Shown here one piece after another: positions 15,904-26,410 of a stretch of DNA of 58,698 nt. The notes beneath the pieces were generated by a model. That model ran no database searches. It was not told the origin of the DNA and saw only the letters and a program-made list of their open reading frames with translations. Source of the stretch: an uncultured Veillonella sp. (GTDB taxonomy: Bacteria > Bacillota > Negativicutes > Veillonellales > Veillonellaceae); NCBI GenBank assembly GCA_902478055.1, contig CABSJL010000007.1, positions 1 to 58,698 on the forward strand. Reading direction: 5' to 3'. Numbering within the stretch: the stretch's first letter is position 1; every line of letters begins with the position of its first letter. The position numbers and the translations under genes were made by a program.

Positions 15904-17360
15904 AGAGAAACCTCCCCAGTTGGTGCTACTAATTGACAGTCCGGACGTGCTTGTTCAAATGTGAAAGCAGCGCGTAATAATGTTTCTTCACCCATAGCAG
16001 GGCCAAGTAATTGTAAGCCAATTGGCAAATTATTGCTACTCATACCTGCTGGGATGCTAATACCTGGAATACCTGCAAGATTTGCTGGTACTGTACAGAT
16101 ATCTTCTAAGTACATTGCCAATGGATCATTAGCTTTTTCACCAAATTTGTAGGATGTATTAGGTGCAGTTGGTGTCAAAATCAAATCCACTTTGGAGAAT
16201 GCTTCATCAAATTCGTTTTTAATAAGGCGACGAACCTTCAATGCTTTCAAATAATAAGCATCATAGTAACCAGCACTCAATACATAGGTACCTAACAAAA
16301 TACGGCGTTGTACTTCAGGACCAAAGCCCTCTGTGCGAGTTTTAGTAGACATATCTACTAAGTTATCTGCAGGTACCCGCATACCATAACTTACACCGTC
16401 ATAACGAGCCAAATTGGAGCTAGCTTCTGCCAATGCGATGATATAGTATGCAGACAATGCATATTTAGAATTAGGCAAGGAAACCTCAACGATTTCAGCA
16501 CCTAATTTTTTGTATGTTTCGATAGCTTCTTCCACAGCTTTACGAACTTCGCTATTGAGACCTTCACCAAAGAATTCTTTAGGTACACCAATTTTTAGAT
16601 TTTTTACATCATTTACAAGTGCTGTAGTGTAGTCTACACGAGTGCCTGGAATGGACGTTGAATCTTTAGCATCGTGACCAGAGATTGCATTTAATACTAA
16701 CGCTGCATCTGTTACATCACGTGTAACAGGTCCAATTTGATCCAAAGAAGATGCGAAGGCAATTAAGCCATAACGAGATACATTTCCGTATGTTGGTTTT
16801 AAACCTACAACGCCACAGAAGGATGCTGGTTGACGAATAGACCCACCTGTATCAGAGCCGAGAGCCCAAATAGCAGACCCGCTGGATACAGCTGCTGCAC
16901 TACCGCCAGAAGAACCGCCTGGTACGCAATCAGCATTCCAAGGATTAGATGTTTTAGCTAATGCAGAGTTCTCTGTAGAGCCACCCATAGCGAATTCATC
17001 CATATTAAGTTTACCAAGGCTAATATAATGATTATCTTGTAAACGTTCAATAACTGATGCATTGTATGGAGGCACAAAGTTTTCTAACATTTTAGATGCA
17101 CATGTTGCAGGTTCATCTTTAATACAAATATTATCTTTAATGGCACCAGGAATACCTGCCAATGGGGAAATAGCTTCACCTTTAGCAATTGCTTCATCTA
17201 CAAGCTTAGCTGTAGCCAAAGCACGATCATGAGAATCGGATAAGTACGCATGTACAGTCGGTTCCACTTTCGCTTTATGTGCAATAACAGCATTTGTCAA
17301 TTCAACAGCGCTGATTTCTTTATTCACTAGTTTCTTGTGTAATTCATGAATTGTTGCCAC
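15900..17360 (-). CDS. gatA: aspartyl/glutamyl-tRNA amidotransferase subunit A
   Basis: The glutaminase/amidase subunit of GatCAB, 486 residues. The amidase catalytic triad is visible: the lysine in IPGAIKDNICIKDE (about residue 78), and the cis-serine and nucleophile in the glycine-serine-rich signature GGSSGGSAAAVSSG (about 150-165) followed by GSDTGGSIRQPASFCG. It lies between gatC (12-base gap) and gatB (4-base overlap) in one operon downstream of ligA. Confidence 0.97.
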   Translation of the reverse strand: MATIHELHKKLVNKEISAVELTNAVIAHKAKVEPTVHAYLSDSHDRALATAKLVDEAIAKGEAISPLAGIPGAIKDNICIKDEPATCASKMLENFVPPYNASVIERLQDNHYISLGKLNMDEFAMGGSTENSALAKTSNPWNADCVPGGSSGGSAAAVSSGSAIWALGSDTGGSIRQPASFCGVVGLKPTYGNVSRYGLIAFASSLDQIGPVTRDVTDAALVLNAISGHDAKDSTSIPGTRVDYTTALVNDVKNLKIGVPKEFFGEGLNSEVRKAVEEAIETYKKLGAEIVEVSLPNSKYALSAYYIIALAEASSNLARYDGVSYGMRVPADNLVDMSTKTRTEGFGPEVQRRILLGTYVLSAGYYDAYYLKALKVRRLIKNEFDEAFSKVDLILTPTAPNTSYKFGEKANDPLAMYLEDICTVPANLAGIPGISIPAGMSSNNLPIGLQLLGPAMGEETLLRAAFTFEQARPDCQLVAPTGEVSL

Positions 17361-17371
17361 AGCGAAACCTC

Positions 17372-17662
17372 CTATTCTTGTACAACGCGAGGTACTTTAA
17401 AGTACCCATCCTCTGCTTCTGGAGCATTGGATAAAGCTAAATCATGATCGAGGGATGGTTTTGTTTCATCCTCTCTAAATACATTGTGCAATGGTACTGC
17501 ATGAGCCATAGGCTCCACACCATCAAGTTCTAATGCATCTAGTTCAGCAACATAAGTCAAGATGTCGGACAACTCTTTTTCTACATGTGCCATATGTTCT
17601 TCCTTAACTTCCAAGCGTGAAAGTAAGGCGATTTTTTTAATTTCCTCTTGGCTGATTTTCAT
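17372..17662 (-). CDS. gatC: aspartyl/glutamyl-tRNA amidotransferase subunit C
   Basis: A 96-residue assembly subunit that wraps around GatA. It begins MKISQEEIKKIALLSRLEV, the family signature, and contains ILTYVAELDALELDGVEPM. The ATG at 17662 (AAAGG ten bases upstream) is preferred to 17680, which has no ribosome site. It starts the gatCAB set, 75 bases after ligA. Confidence 0.96.
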   Translation of the reverse strand: MKISQEEIKKIALLSRLEVKEEHMAHVEKELSDILTYVAELDALELDGVEPMAHAVPLHNVFREDETKPSLDHDLALSNAPEAEDGYFKVPRVVQE

Positions 17663-17737
17663 CGGAACACATCCTTTCATAATTATTTATTATAAAGCAA
17701 ATAATCTATATTTTCAAAACATTGTAAGAATGTATAT

Positions 17738-19741
17738 CTATTGGATTTCACCGAGTTCGCGTAAGAGTTCTACAAACTCTTCTTCGTTCATAACACGTAT
17801 ACCCAATTCATTTGCTTTAGTAAGCTTGCTACCACTATCTTCACCAGCGATAACAAGGGTTGTTTTCTTAGATACAGAACCTGTAACCTTTGCCCCATGA
17901 GCTTCAAGGATTTTACCAGCTTCACTACGGCCCATAACCTCAAGCTTACCTGTAAGAACGACGATTTCTCCATCCATTTGGTTACCAGCAGCTTCAACAA
18001 CATCTACGGTCATCTTAAGACCTGCTTGTGTTAAGCCTTCAATAATGGCAACATGAGTAGGATCTTGACGGTATTCAACAATACTATCTGCCATTGTAGG
18101 ACCAATCTCTTCTACTGCAACGAGTTCTTCCTTAGTAATTGTCATGAATCGTTCCATAGATTTTACAACACTTGCAATTGTTCCGGCTGCTTTAGAGCCA
18201 ATGAGACGGATACCAAGGCCATATAATACACGATCTAATCCACGAGTTTTAGAGTCTGTAATGGCTTTCACCAAATTCTCTGCAGATTTCTTACCCATTC
18301 GGTCCATAGTAACAAGTTGATCTACTGTTAAATGATATAAATCAACCACATTAGCAATTAACTTGTTATTGATTAAGTTTTCTATAATGCTAGGACCAAG
18401 GCCATCTATATTCATAGCATCGCGAGATGCAAAATGGATAATTTGTTCTTTTTCAATGGCAGGACAGTGTTTATTGGTACAGCGTACAGCGGCTTCACCT
18501 TCACGACGAACTGCCGCAGAGTCACATACTGGGCAGCGATTTGGAATGGTGAAAGGCACCTCAGATCCAGTACGTTTTTCTGGAACTACACGAATAACTT
18601 CTGGAATAATCTCTGCCGCCTTGTGAATGATAACGTGGTCACCAATACGAATATCCTTTTCATTGATGAAGTCTTGGTTATGTAGTGTAACGCGACTCAC
18701 ATTCGTACCGGATACGAATACGGATTCCAACTCACCTGTTGGCGTAAGAACGCCTGTACGGCCTACGTTAATTGTGATGTCCTTAAGAACGGTTTCCACT
18801 TCTTCTGGAGGATATTTGTACGCTGTTGCCCATTTAGGGTCCTTAGCAGTACTGCCAAGTACCTCTTGGTCGTCAAAACTATTAACCTTAATTACCATAC
18901 CATCAGTATCGTATGGCAACTCATGGCGCTTTTCACCCCAATAATTAATAGCTTCGATTACCTCATCAATCGTTTTACATACGCGATAATGAGGATTTAC
19001 AGAAAACTTAAACGATTCCAAGCTTTGTAGCAATTCCTCTTGGCTGTGAATATTAGCCCCTACTTCTGAGCCGATTGCATAGGCAAAGAATGCTAAATTA
19101 CGACTAGCCGTAATCGCTGGATCTTGTTGACGTAAAGAACCAGCCGCTGCATTACGAGGATTTACAAATGTTGGTAAACCCTCTTCATCACGTTCTTCAT
19201 TAATGCGTTTAAATTCGCTATGAGGCATATAGGCTTCACCGCGAACCTCGATGAATTCTGGTGCATTTTCTAGGTATAAAGGAATGGATTTAATTGTTCG
19301 TACATTGGCCGTAACATCTTCGCCAACGCGGCCATCACCACGTGTTACAGCACGTACAAACATACCATTTTCATAGTGCAAATTGACAGCTAAACCATCT
19401 ATTTTAAGTTCTACTACATAAGCAGAAGGCTTATGACCTAATTCTTTCTCTACACGGCTAGCAAATGCACGTACTTCATCAGCACTAAATACATTAGATA
19501 AGCTCAACATAGGGCGGCCATGGACGACCTTTTCAAAGGAACCTTCCACCTTCATGCCTACCCGTTGTGTTGGAGATGATGGCAAAATATATTCAGGATG
19601 AGCTGTTTCTAAATCAACGAGCTCACGATATTTTTTATCATATTCAAAGTCACTCATTGTAGGAGCATCTTTTACGTAGTATAAATACTGCGCATGAGTT
19701 AGCTCTTGTTGTAACTCTTTAATTCTATCTTTCGGATTCAT
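17738..19741 (-). CDS. ligA: NAD-dependent DNA ligase
   Basis: The replicative and repair ligase, 667 residues, full length. Domains in order: the Ia domain (1-70); adenylation domain with the lysine nucleophile in VVELKIDGLAV (about residue 112); OB fold; four-cysteine zinc finger (CPVC...CTNKHC, about 405-430); helix-hairpin-helix region; and a C-terminal BRCT domain (about 590-667) with VLTGKLEVMGRSEA. It follows pcrA by 81 bases; pcrA-ligA-gat is a common Firmicute order. Confidence 0.97.
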   Translation of the reverse strand: MNPKDRIKELQQELTHAQYLYYVKDAPTMSDFEYDKKYRELVDLETAHPEYILPSSPTQRVGMKVEGSFEKVVHGRPMLSLSNVFSADEVRAFASRVEKELGHKPSAYVVELKIDGLAVNLHYENGMFVRAVTRGDGRVGEDVTANVRTIKSIPLYLENAPEFIEVRGEAYMPHSEFKRINEERDEEGLPTFVNPRNAAAGSLRQQDPAITASRNLAFFAYAIGSEVGANIHSQEELLQSLESFKFSVNPHYRVCKTIDEVIEAINYWGEKRHELPYDTDGMVIKVNSFDDQEVLGSTAKDPKWATAYKYPPEEVETVLKDITINVGRTGVLTPTGELESVFVSGTNVSRVTLHNQDFINEKDIRIGDHVIIHKAAEIIPEVIRVVPEKRTGSEVPFTIPNRCPVCDSAAVRREGEAAVRCTNKHCPAIEKEQIIHFASRDAMNIDGLGPSIIENLINNKLIANVVDLYHLTVDQLVTMDRMGKKSAENLVKAITDSKTRGLDRVLYGLGIRLIGSKAAGTIASVVKSMERFMTITKEELVAVEEIGPTMADSIVEYRQDPTHVAIIEGLTQAGLKMTVDVVEAAGNQMDGEIVVLTGKLEVMGRSEAGKILEAHGAKVTGSVSKKTTLVIAGEDSGSKLTKANELGIRVMNEEEFVELLRELGEIQ

Positions 19742-19822
19742 ATTACATCCCTTTTACTGTGCAGTAACACTCTATACGTTCCTAACAAGTAATGTGGAGA
19801 AGTTAACTGCGATACACAAGTT

Positions 19823-22012
19823 TTATCCCTTCTTAACAGGTGCAAATTTTGCCATTACTACACGTACACCTTGGGTTGGAAACTCAATTGTCAACTTCAT
19901 ACCAGCCCCTTCGCCGGCAACATTGATAACTTTACCATTACCCCATTTACTATGAATAGCTGTGTCGCCAACTTTCCAATCAGCAATCACTTCATTTCGA
20001 ACAATTGGTTTAGTGACAGGACGGCTAGTAACACTCATATGTTGTGGTACATGGCGCTTAATATCATCAGGTACTTTACGCTTAGCACGCAAACCATCTA
20101 CTAACTCTTCAGGAATTTCGTCGATAAAGCGAGATGGTAAATAACTACTAGTACGACCAAATACGGTACGCGTAGTAGCATTAGAAATATATAATTCCTT
20201 TTCAGCACGAGTAATACCTACATAGGCAAGACGACGTTCCTCTTCGATTTCCTCAGGGTTCATCAAGGTGCGGCTATGAGGGAATAAGCCTTCCTCCAAG
20301 CCTCCTAAGAATACGATTGGGAACTCCAAACCTTTGGCAGCATGTAATGTCATTAATGTTACTTTAGATTCTTCTTGCTCGAAGGAATCTACATCATTAA
20401 CAAGGGCCACTTGCTCTAAGAAATCCTCAACAGTACCCGTTGGATTAGTATCTTGAAAGTCTTTAGCTACAGATAAAAGTTCACCAATATTCTCAGCGCG
20501 AGCCTGGTCTTGTGGATCTGTACTTTCTTCCAACTGTGCCAAGTAACCTGTTCTATCAAGAATAGCTTCTAAAATATCGAGTACCGTTTTATCTTCCATT
20601 TCAGCTACAAGAGTAAAAATAAGGATGCCGAATTCTTCTAACTTTTCCTTTGTTTTACCTTTAATCGTATCTACAAGATGCAACTGTGTTAATGTCATAA
20701 ACAAGGATGTGCCATTTGCACGAGCATAATCTTGTAGTTTTGCCACTGTAGTTGCACCAATACTACGCTTAGGTACATTGATGATACGTAATAAGCTCAA
20801 ATCATCGAATGGATTATATAACACGCGTAAGTAAGCTAAAACGTCCTTAATTTCTTTACGATCATAGAACTTTGTGCCCCCTACCATCGTATATGGCAGC
20901 GCCCGTTTAATTAGCGCTTCTTCAAGTACACGAGATTGAGCATTTGTACGATACAAAATAGCCATATCGCCATAAGGTACGCCATGAATATCGTGCTTTT
21001 TAGCAATAGTATCGCCAATGAAAGCTGCTTCTTCATGTTCAGATTGTGCCGTAAAATGCTGGATTTTAGCGCCTTCAGTCTTGTCTGTCCATAAGTTTTT
21101 CTTTGGACGACCTTCGTTATTTTCAATTACCGCATTGGCTGCATCAAGGATAATCTTTGTAGAGCGGTAGTTTTGCTCCAACTTAATAGATGTACAGTTC
21201 GGATAATCCTTTTCAAAGTCTAAGATATTTTGAATATCTGCACCACGCCAAGCGTAAATACTTTGATCAGCATCACCTACAACGGCAATATTTTTCCAAT
21301 GAGATGCTAATAATTTAGCCAATAAATATTGGGCATGGTTCGTATCTTGATATTCGTCGATCATGACATAACGAAAACGCTTACTATACTTATCTAGAAC
21401 AGCTGCATTAGATTGTAATAACTTTACAGCAACCAATAAGAGGTCATCAAAGTCTAAGGCATTATTTTTACGTAATTCCCGTTCATAATATTCATATACA
21501 TCGGCTACCTTTTGTTGGTAAAAGTCTCGTGCTTGCTTTCTAAAATCAGAGGCAAATAACAATTTATTCTTTGCATCTGAGATAGCAGCAATCATAGCAC
21601 CTACGGGATAGTATTTATCGTCGAGGTTTAATGCCTTTAAGGCAGCCTTAATAACCGCTTGAGAATCAGATGTATCATAGATTGTAAAGTTACTGTTATA
21701 ACCTAAGAAGTTATCTAGCTCAAAACGCAAAAATTTCGCACAGAAGCTATGGAATGTGCTGAGCCAAATTCGATTAGCTACATCACCTACTAAACCTTCT
21801 ACACGACTTTTCATTTCTTTTGCCGCTTTATTGGTGAACGTAATGGCTAAGATTTCATAAGGATTAACACCTTGAGCCAATAAATGTGCAATACGAACAG
21901 TTAAAACCTTTGTTTTACCAGATCCGGCACCAGCTAAAATTAATAAAGGGCCTTCCGTATGTTGAACGGCTTGTTGTTGCTCTTTATTTAAACCTGTTAA
22001 TAATGAATTCAT
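19823..22012 (-). CDS. pcrA: ATP-dependent DNA helicase PcrA/UvrD
   Basis: A superfamily 1A 3'-5' helicase of 729 residues used in repair and in removing proteins from DNA. Motifs in order: I LILAGAGSGKT, Ia ITFTNKAAKEM, II DEYQDTNHAQ, III VGDADQSIYAWRGAD, IV LEQNYRST, V TLHAAKGLEFP and VI RRLAYVGITRAEKELY. The last 50 residues form a Tudor-like segment (GDTAIHSKWGNGKVI) typical of the PcrA branch. Ribosome site GGGGTG lies five bases before the ATG. It heads the pcrA-ligA-gatCAB set. Confidence 0.97.
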   Translation of the reverse strand: MNSLLTGLNKEQQQAVQHTEGPLLILAGAGSGKTKVLTVRIAHLLAQGVNPYEILAITFTNKAAKEMKSRVEGLVGDVANRIWLSTFHSFCAKFLRFELDNFLGYNSNFTIYDTSDSQAVIKAALKALNLDDKYYPVGAMIAAISDAKNKLLFASDFRKQARDFYQQKVADVYEYYERELRKNNALDFDDLLLVAVKLLQSNAAVLDKYSKRFRYVMIDEYQDTNHAQYLLAKLLASHWKNIAVVGDADQSIYAWRGADIQNILDFEKDYPNCTSIKLEQNYRSTKIILDAANAVIENNEGRPKKNLWTDKTEGAKIQHFTAQSEHEEAAFIGDTIAKKHDIHGVPYGDMAILYRTNAQSRVLEEALIKRALPYTMVGGTKFYDRKEIKDVLAYLRVLYNPFDDLSLLRIINVPKRSIGATTVAKLQDYARANGTSLFMTLTQLHLVDTIKGKTKEKLEEFGILIFTLVAEMEDKTVLDILEAILDRTGYLAQLEESTDPQDQARAENIGELLSVAKDFQDTNPTGTVEDFLEQVALVNDVDSFEQEESKVTLMTLHAAKGLEFPIVFLGGLEEGLFPHSRTLMNPEEIEEERRLAYVGITRAEKELYISNATTRTVFGRTSSYLPSRFIDEIPEELVDGLRAKRKVPDDIKRHVPQHMSVTSRPVTKPIVRNEVIADWKVGDTAIHSKWGNGKVINVAGEGAGMKLTIEFPTQGVRVVMAKFAPVKKG

Positions 22013-22071
22013 CGGAACACCCCTATCGCCCTTACATATACTATAGTTTCATAATCATATAAATAGAGAAG

Positions 22072-22095
22072 AAGAACGTTGCAAGCAACGTTCTT
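22072..22095 (-). terminator. terminator after ppaC
   Basis: An 11-bp perfect inverted repeat (aagaacgttgc at 22072-22082, gcaacgttctt at 22085-22095) lies about 20 bases after the ppaC stop. The tail on the minus strand is pyrimidine-rich (CTTCTC). Confidence 0.7.
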
Positions 22096-22116
22096 TTCCC
22101 TTTGTATACTACTATA

Positions 22117-23058
22117 CTATTTCATAGCACCAAGAATCGGTGGTACGATTTGTTTTTTACGAGACATAGTATTTGGCAAGAATACGCCATTGTCTTTAAC
22201 TTCTTTTTCGAATGCTTTTGTTACTACAGCTTCTACATCACCGCTGAATAACAATGTAGTGCTTTCATCAAGAATATTTGTAATCATGATGTAAGATGCA
22301 TCATAGTTATTAGCGCTGCGAAGAGCCTCTAATGCAGCTACAAGTTCAGCTTGTTTAGCCAATACATCTGTTGTATCCATAACAGAAATTTGACCGATAG
22401 AAATTGTTTTACCTGCTTCGGAGAATTCTTTCATGTCTGTACGAACGATATCGTCATTAGTCAAATCAGAAATATCTGCACCAGCTTTTAACATATCAAG
22501 GCCATAGGACTCGATATCTACACCAGCGATTTCTGCCAATTTATGAGCCATTTCTTTATCTGTTTCAGTACATGTTGGAGAACGGAATAAAACAGTATCA
22601 GAAATGATAGCAGATAGCATCAAGCCTGCAATAGCTTTAGGAATTTCTTGATTGTTTTCCATATACAATTTAGTGATAATTGTATTGGAGCAACCTACTG
22701 GTTCCAAACGCATGAATACAGGACCATCAGTTTCAAAGTCACCGATGCGGTGATGATCCACAACGCCACACATATTCATGGATTTGTAACCGTCAATAAT
22801 TTGTTTAGATTCGTTGTGGTCAGTTAAGTACAAGTTGCCGCCTTCTGGAGCGAATTCTTCCCAATTCTTAACGATTTGAGGGTGTTCAAAACCAAAATGA
22901 TTCAAAATATATGTTGTTTCTTTATTTGCTTCACCTGCACATACTGGAGTTGCTGGTGTGCCCATTTGAGTTAACAAATTAGCAAAGGAAATAGCAGAAC
23001 AAATGGAATCTGTATCAGGGCTTTTATGACCTGCTACATATGTTTTTACATCACTCAT
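22117..23058 (-). CDS. ppaC: manganese-dependent inorganic pyrophosphatase (family II)
   Basis: A 313-residue DHH-family phosphoesterase that hydrolyses pyrophosphate. Metal-ligand motifs are visible: GHKSPDTDSICSAI (residues 10-23), LTDHNESKQ, and VVDHHRIGDF (the DHH motif, about 97-106). The C-terminal substrate-binding domain ends with the basic SRKKQIVPPI. No CBS domains are inserted, so it is the short, unregulated form. Ribosome site AGAGG precedes the ATG. Confidence 0.95.
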   Translation of the reverse strand: MSDVKTYVAGHKSPDTDSICSAISFANLLTQMGTPATPVCAGEANKETTYILNHFGFEHPQIVKNWEEFAPEGGNLYLTDHNESKQIIDGYKSMNMCGVVDHHRIGDFETDGPVFMRLEPVGCSNTIITKLYMENNQEIPKAIAGLMLSAIISDTVLFRSPTCTETDKEMAHKLAEIAGVDIESYGLDMLKAGADISDLTNDDIVRTDMKEFSEAGKTISIGQISVMDTTDVLAKQAELVAALEALRSANNYDASYIMITNILDESTTLLFSGDVEAVVTKAFEKEVKDNGVFLPNTMSRKKQIVPPILGAMK

Positions 23059-23145
23059 AATATACCTCTTTTATATAAATTTCACACTTAATATCGACTT
23101 ACGTCAATCCGATTTTTAACTCTATTATTATATCATAAATTATAC

Positions 23146-23182
23146 AAAAAAACACGCCACTACTAAGTAGCGACGTGTTTTT
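23146..23182 (-). terminator. terminator after the RND pump operon
   Basis: An imperfect hairpin pairs aaaaacacg with cgtgttttt, has two internal mismatches and closes on ctac/gtag around a 3-base loop. An A run on the left gives U residues on the minus strand. Confidence 0.75.
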
Positions 23183-23213
23183 GTCATTCTACAAATTTAT
23201 TGAATGTAGATGA

Positions 23214-26200
23214 TTAGTCGTGATTTTTTTTGCGGTTTGTAAACAAACCAGGTCCAAGTGTTTCAATGATGATGAACAGCATTGGAATGATAAAGATACC
23301 AAACAATGTTGCTGTTGTCATCCCTGCTACTACAGTAATACCCATGGATGTACGAGCACCAGAACCAGCACCAGAAGATACTGCCAATGGCAATACACCA
23401 AGGATAAACGCAAAGGATGTCATCAAGATTGGACGCAAACGAATTTTTGCAGCTTCGATAGCAGCATCAACAACGTTCATGCCACGTTCGTCAACACGAA
23501 TCTTAGCATACTCAATGATCAAAATCGCATTTTTCGCAGCCAAACCTACTAAGGTTAAAAGACCAATCTGCATGTAAATATCGTTAGCTAAGGAATATCT
23601 ACCTGTAAAGTTCAACAAGAATGGAACTAAAGAAGCACCAATCATACCAGATGGTACAGAGAACAATACGGCAAATGGAACCTTCCAAGATTCATACAAG
23701 GCGGCCAAGATTAAGAATACAAATACTAGACCTAAACCAAGAATCATGATGGTTTGAGAACCAGCTTTCAACTCTTCACGAGATTGACCGGCCCAGTCAT
23801 ATGTATAACCGGCTGGTAAAGTTTTAGCTGCCGCCTCTTTCAATGCATTAATAGCATCACCAGAGGAATAACCATTCGCTTGAGAACCACCGATTTGTAC
23901 AGCCATTGCATTATCAAAACGAGTAATACTAGATGGTGTGCCAGTTTGTTCCTTCGTAATATAGTTAGATACTGGAACCATAAGGCCCTTGCTATTACGA
24001 ACAGCTAGCATATTAAGCTGTTCTGCATTTTGACGGTAAGCGTCTTCAGCTTGAACCACTACTTTATAGTTTTTACCATATGTAGTGAAGTCATTGACTT
24101 GAATACTACCATAGAAACCTTGCAATGTAGTAAAGATATCAGCTAATGCCACACCATCTTGAGCCGCTTTTTCACGATTCACATCAAATTGTAAGGATGG
24201 TGTAGATGTTTCAAATGTAGTGTAAATAGATTGAATTGCTGGACTCTTACGTGCTTCTACTAAGAATTCATTAGCACGTTCCGCCATAACTTGTGGGCTG
24301 TCACCAGCTTTGTTAATAAGGTACATGCTGAAACCACCTGTAGCCCCTAAACCTGGAATAGATGGTGGATTCAAAGCAACTACAGTTGCTTCTGGTACGC
24401 CTTTAGCAGCAAAGCCAAATGTTTGACCAACCATTGCATTAATAGATGTTGCTTGAGTTGTACGATACTTCCAGTCAGACATAGTAGCAAAGATTACACC
24501 AGCACTAGATTTTTGACCATTCCCTAAAAGGTCAAAGCCTGCTACAGTAAATACCTCTTGGAATAATTGTTCATTCTTAGGTTTTTCAGGATCATTTTTA
24601 CCTTCCAAGAAAGATGCTATTTTTTCAAGTGTAGCCATAGTACGTTCAGATGTAGCACCAGGTGGCTCATTAACAGCAATCATGTAGTAACCGCTATCCT
24701 CTGCAGGTACAAAGGATGTAGGTAAGAAGTGGAATACTAAACCAGTACCACCAGCAAAGATTAATAATGCAATAACAGTTAAGCTCAAACGATGGCTTAA
24801 ACGAGCCAATTGGATACCATACCAATTGCTGAAACGTTCTAAGCCTGCATTGAATTTGTTTAACTGACGATGTACCCAGTCTTCGCGTTCTTTTGGTGTG
24901 TGAGGTTTTAACATAGTAGCGCACAAGGCCGGTGTTAAAATGAGGGCTACAATAGCAGAAATAACAACAGAAACTGCAATCGTCAAGGCAAACTGTTTAT
25001 AAAGAATACCTGTCATCCCCCCCATGAAGGCAACTGGTACGAATACTGCAACCAATACGAAAGCAATACCAATTACAGGACCTTGTACATTTTCCATTGC
25101 TTTAATAGCTGCCTCTTTTGGAGGTAAACCATTATATTTTAATTCATACTCTACTGCCTCTACTACAACGATAGCATCGTCAACAACGAGGCCGATAGCC
25201 AATACCATGGCAAATAGAGTTAATGTATTGATGGAGAAGTCTAATAATACGAATGCCCCAAATGTACCAAGCAAAGATACTGGCACAGCAATCATCGGGA
25301 TAATTGTAGAGCGCCAAGATTGTAAGAATACATATACTACAAAAAGAACGAGTAGCAATGCTTCTACAAAGGTATGCTCTACCTCATTAATTGAAGCACT
25401 AACGAATTTTGTATTATCTACAACTACGTTATATTGCATATCTGGTGGGAAGGATTTAGATTGTTCATCCAACACCTTCTTAACATTAGCAATTGTTTCT
25501 AATGCATTGGCATCATTTTGAAGAGAAATAGCAAAACCTGCTACCTCTTTATGAGCGGACTTAGCAATAAAGTCATAGCCTTTAGCTCCAATTTGAATGC
25601 GTGCAACATCCTTTAAATGTAACACCTTACCATTGGAACTTTTAATAGCAATGTTACCAAATTGTTCAGGTGTCACAAGACGACCTTCAATTTTGATAGG
25701 ATATTGGAATGCTTGTTCACCATTAGTAGGATTTTGACCTACTGTACCTGCTGCAGCTTGTAAGTTTTGACCCTTAATAGCTGCCGTTACTTCAGAAATA
25801 GTAACACCAAGGTTTTGCATTTTGGCAGGATCTAACCAAATGCGCATAGCATAGTCGGAACCGAACTCTTGTACAGAACCAACACCCTTAATGGCTTTAA
25901 TAGCATCCATCATATAGTTGGTACCATAGTTCTTTAAGAATGTAGAATCATAAGTGCCATCAGGTGAGCTCAAGGAGAATACCATTGCCATATCACCAGA
26001 TGATTTAGTAGTTGTAACACCAACTGCTTGTACCTCTGCAGGCAATTGTGCAAGTGCTGCTTGAACACGGTTTTGAGTATTAACCGTATCCATATCGGCA
26101 TCTGTGCCTTGATTGAACTGAACAGTCAAAGAGTAACTACCATTACTAGAGCTACTAGATGTCATATAGTCCATATCTTGTACGCCTACGATTTGTGTTT

Positions 26201-26396
26201 CAATAACACTGGCTACCGTATCATTAACAACTTGAGCCGTTGCACCTGTATAGGCTGTGTTAACACGTACTGTAGGAGGAGAAATTTGTGGATATCGAGC
26301 TATCGGAAGGCTCATCATAGAAATGAGACCTACCAAGGTAATAACAATGGCTATTACAATGGCAAAGATAGGTCGATTAATAAAGAATTTCGACAC
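23214..26396 (-). CDS. RND efflux transporter, AcrB/HAE1 type
   Basis: An inner-membrane proton-driven multidrug pump subunit of 1060 residues, full length for the family. It starts MSKFFINRPIFAIVIAIV. The fourth helix carries the proton-relay motif LAIGLVVDDAIVVVEAVE (about 395-412). Two large periplasmic loops (about 30-330 and 560-865) and twelve membrane helices match AcrB, and GPVIGIAFVLVAVFVPVAFMGG follows helix five. It is cotranscribed with its adaptor (14-base gap). No outer-membrane channel (TolC type) is encoded next to it. Substrates cannot be predicted from sequence alone. Confidence 0.95.
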   Translation of the reverse strand: MSKFFINRPIFAIVIAIVITLVGLISMMSLPIARYPQISPPTVRVNTAYTGATAQVVNDTVASVIETQIVGVQDMDYMTSSSSSNGSYSLTVQFNQGTDADMDTVNTQNRVQAALAQLPAEVQAVGVTTTKSSGDMAMVFSLSSPDGTYDSTFLKNYGTNYMMDAIKAIKGVGSVQEFGSDYAMRIWLDPAKMQNLGVTISEVTAAIKGQNLQAAAGTVGQNPTNGEQAFQYPIKIEGRLVTPEQFGNIAIKSSNGKVLHLKDVARIQIGAKGYDFIAKSAHKEVAGFAISLQNDANALETIANVKKVLDEQSKSFPPDMQYNVVVDNTKFVSASINEVEHTFVEALLLVLFVVYVFLQSWRSTIIPMIAVPVSLLGTFGAFVLLDFSINTLTLFAMVLAIGLVVDDAIVVVEAVEYELKYNGLPPKEAAIKAMENVQGPVIGIAFVLVAVFVPVAFMGGMTGILYKQFALTIAVSVVISAIVALILTPALCATMLKPHTPKEREDWVHRQLNKFNAGLERFSNWYGIQLARLSHRLSLTVIALLIFAGGTGLVFHFLPTSFVPAEDSGYYMIAVNEPPGATSERTMATLEKIASFLEGKNDPEKPKNEQLFQEVFTVAGFDLLGNGQKSSAGVIFATMSDWKYRTTQATSINAMVGQTFGFAAKGVPEATVVALNPPSIPGLGATGGFSMYLINKAGDSPQVMAERANEFLVEARKSPAIQSIYTTFETSTPSLQFDVNREKAAQDGVALADIFTTLQGFYGSIQVNDFTTYGKNYKVVVQAEDAYRQNAEQLNMLAVRNSKGLMVPVSNYITKEQTGTPSSITRFDNAMAVQIGGSQANGYSSGDAINALKEAAAKTLPAGYTYDWAGQSREELKAGSQTIMILGLGLVFVFLILAALYESWKVPFAVLFSVPSGMIGASLVPFLLNFTGRYSLANDIYMQIGLLTLVGLAAKNAILIIEYAKIRVDERGMNVVDAAIEAAKIRLRPILMTSFAFILGVLPLAVSSGAGSGARTSMGITVVAGMTTATLFGIFIIPMLFIIIETLGPGLFTNRKKNHD

Positions 26397-26410
26397 GATC
26401 TAGCCCCCTT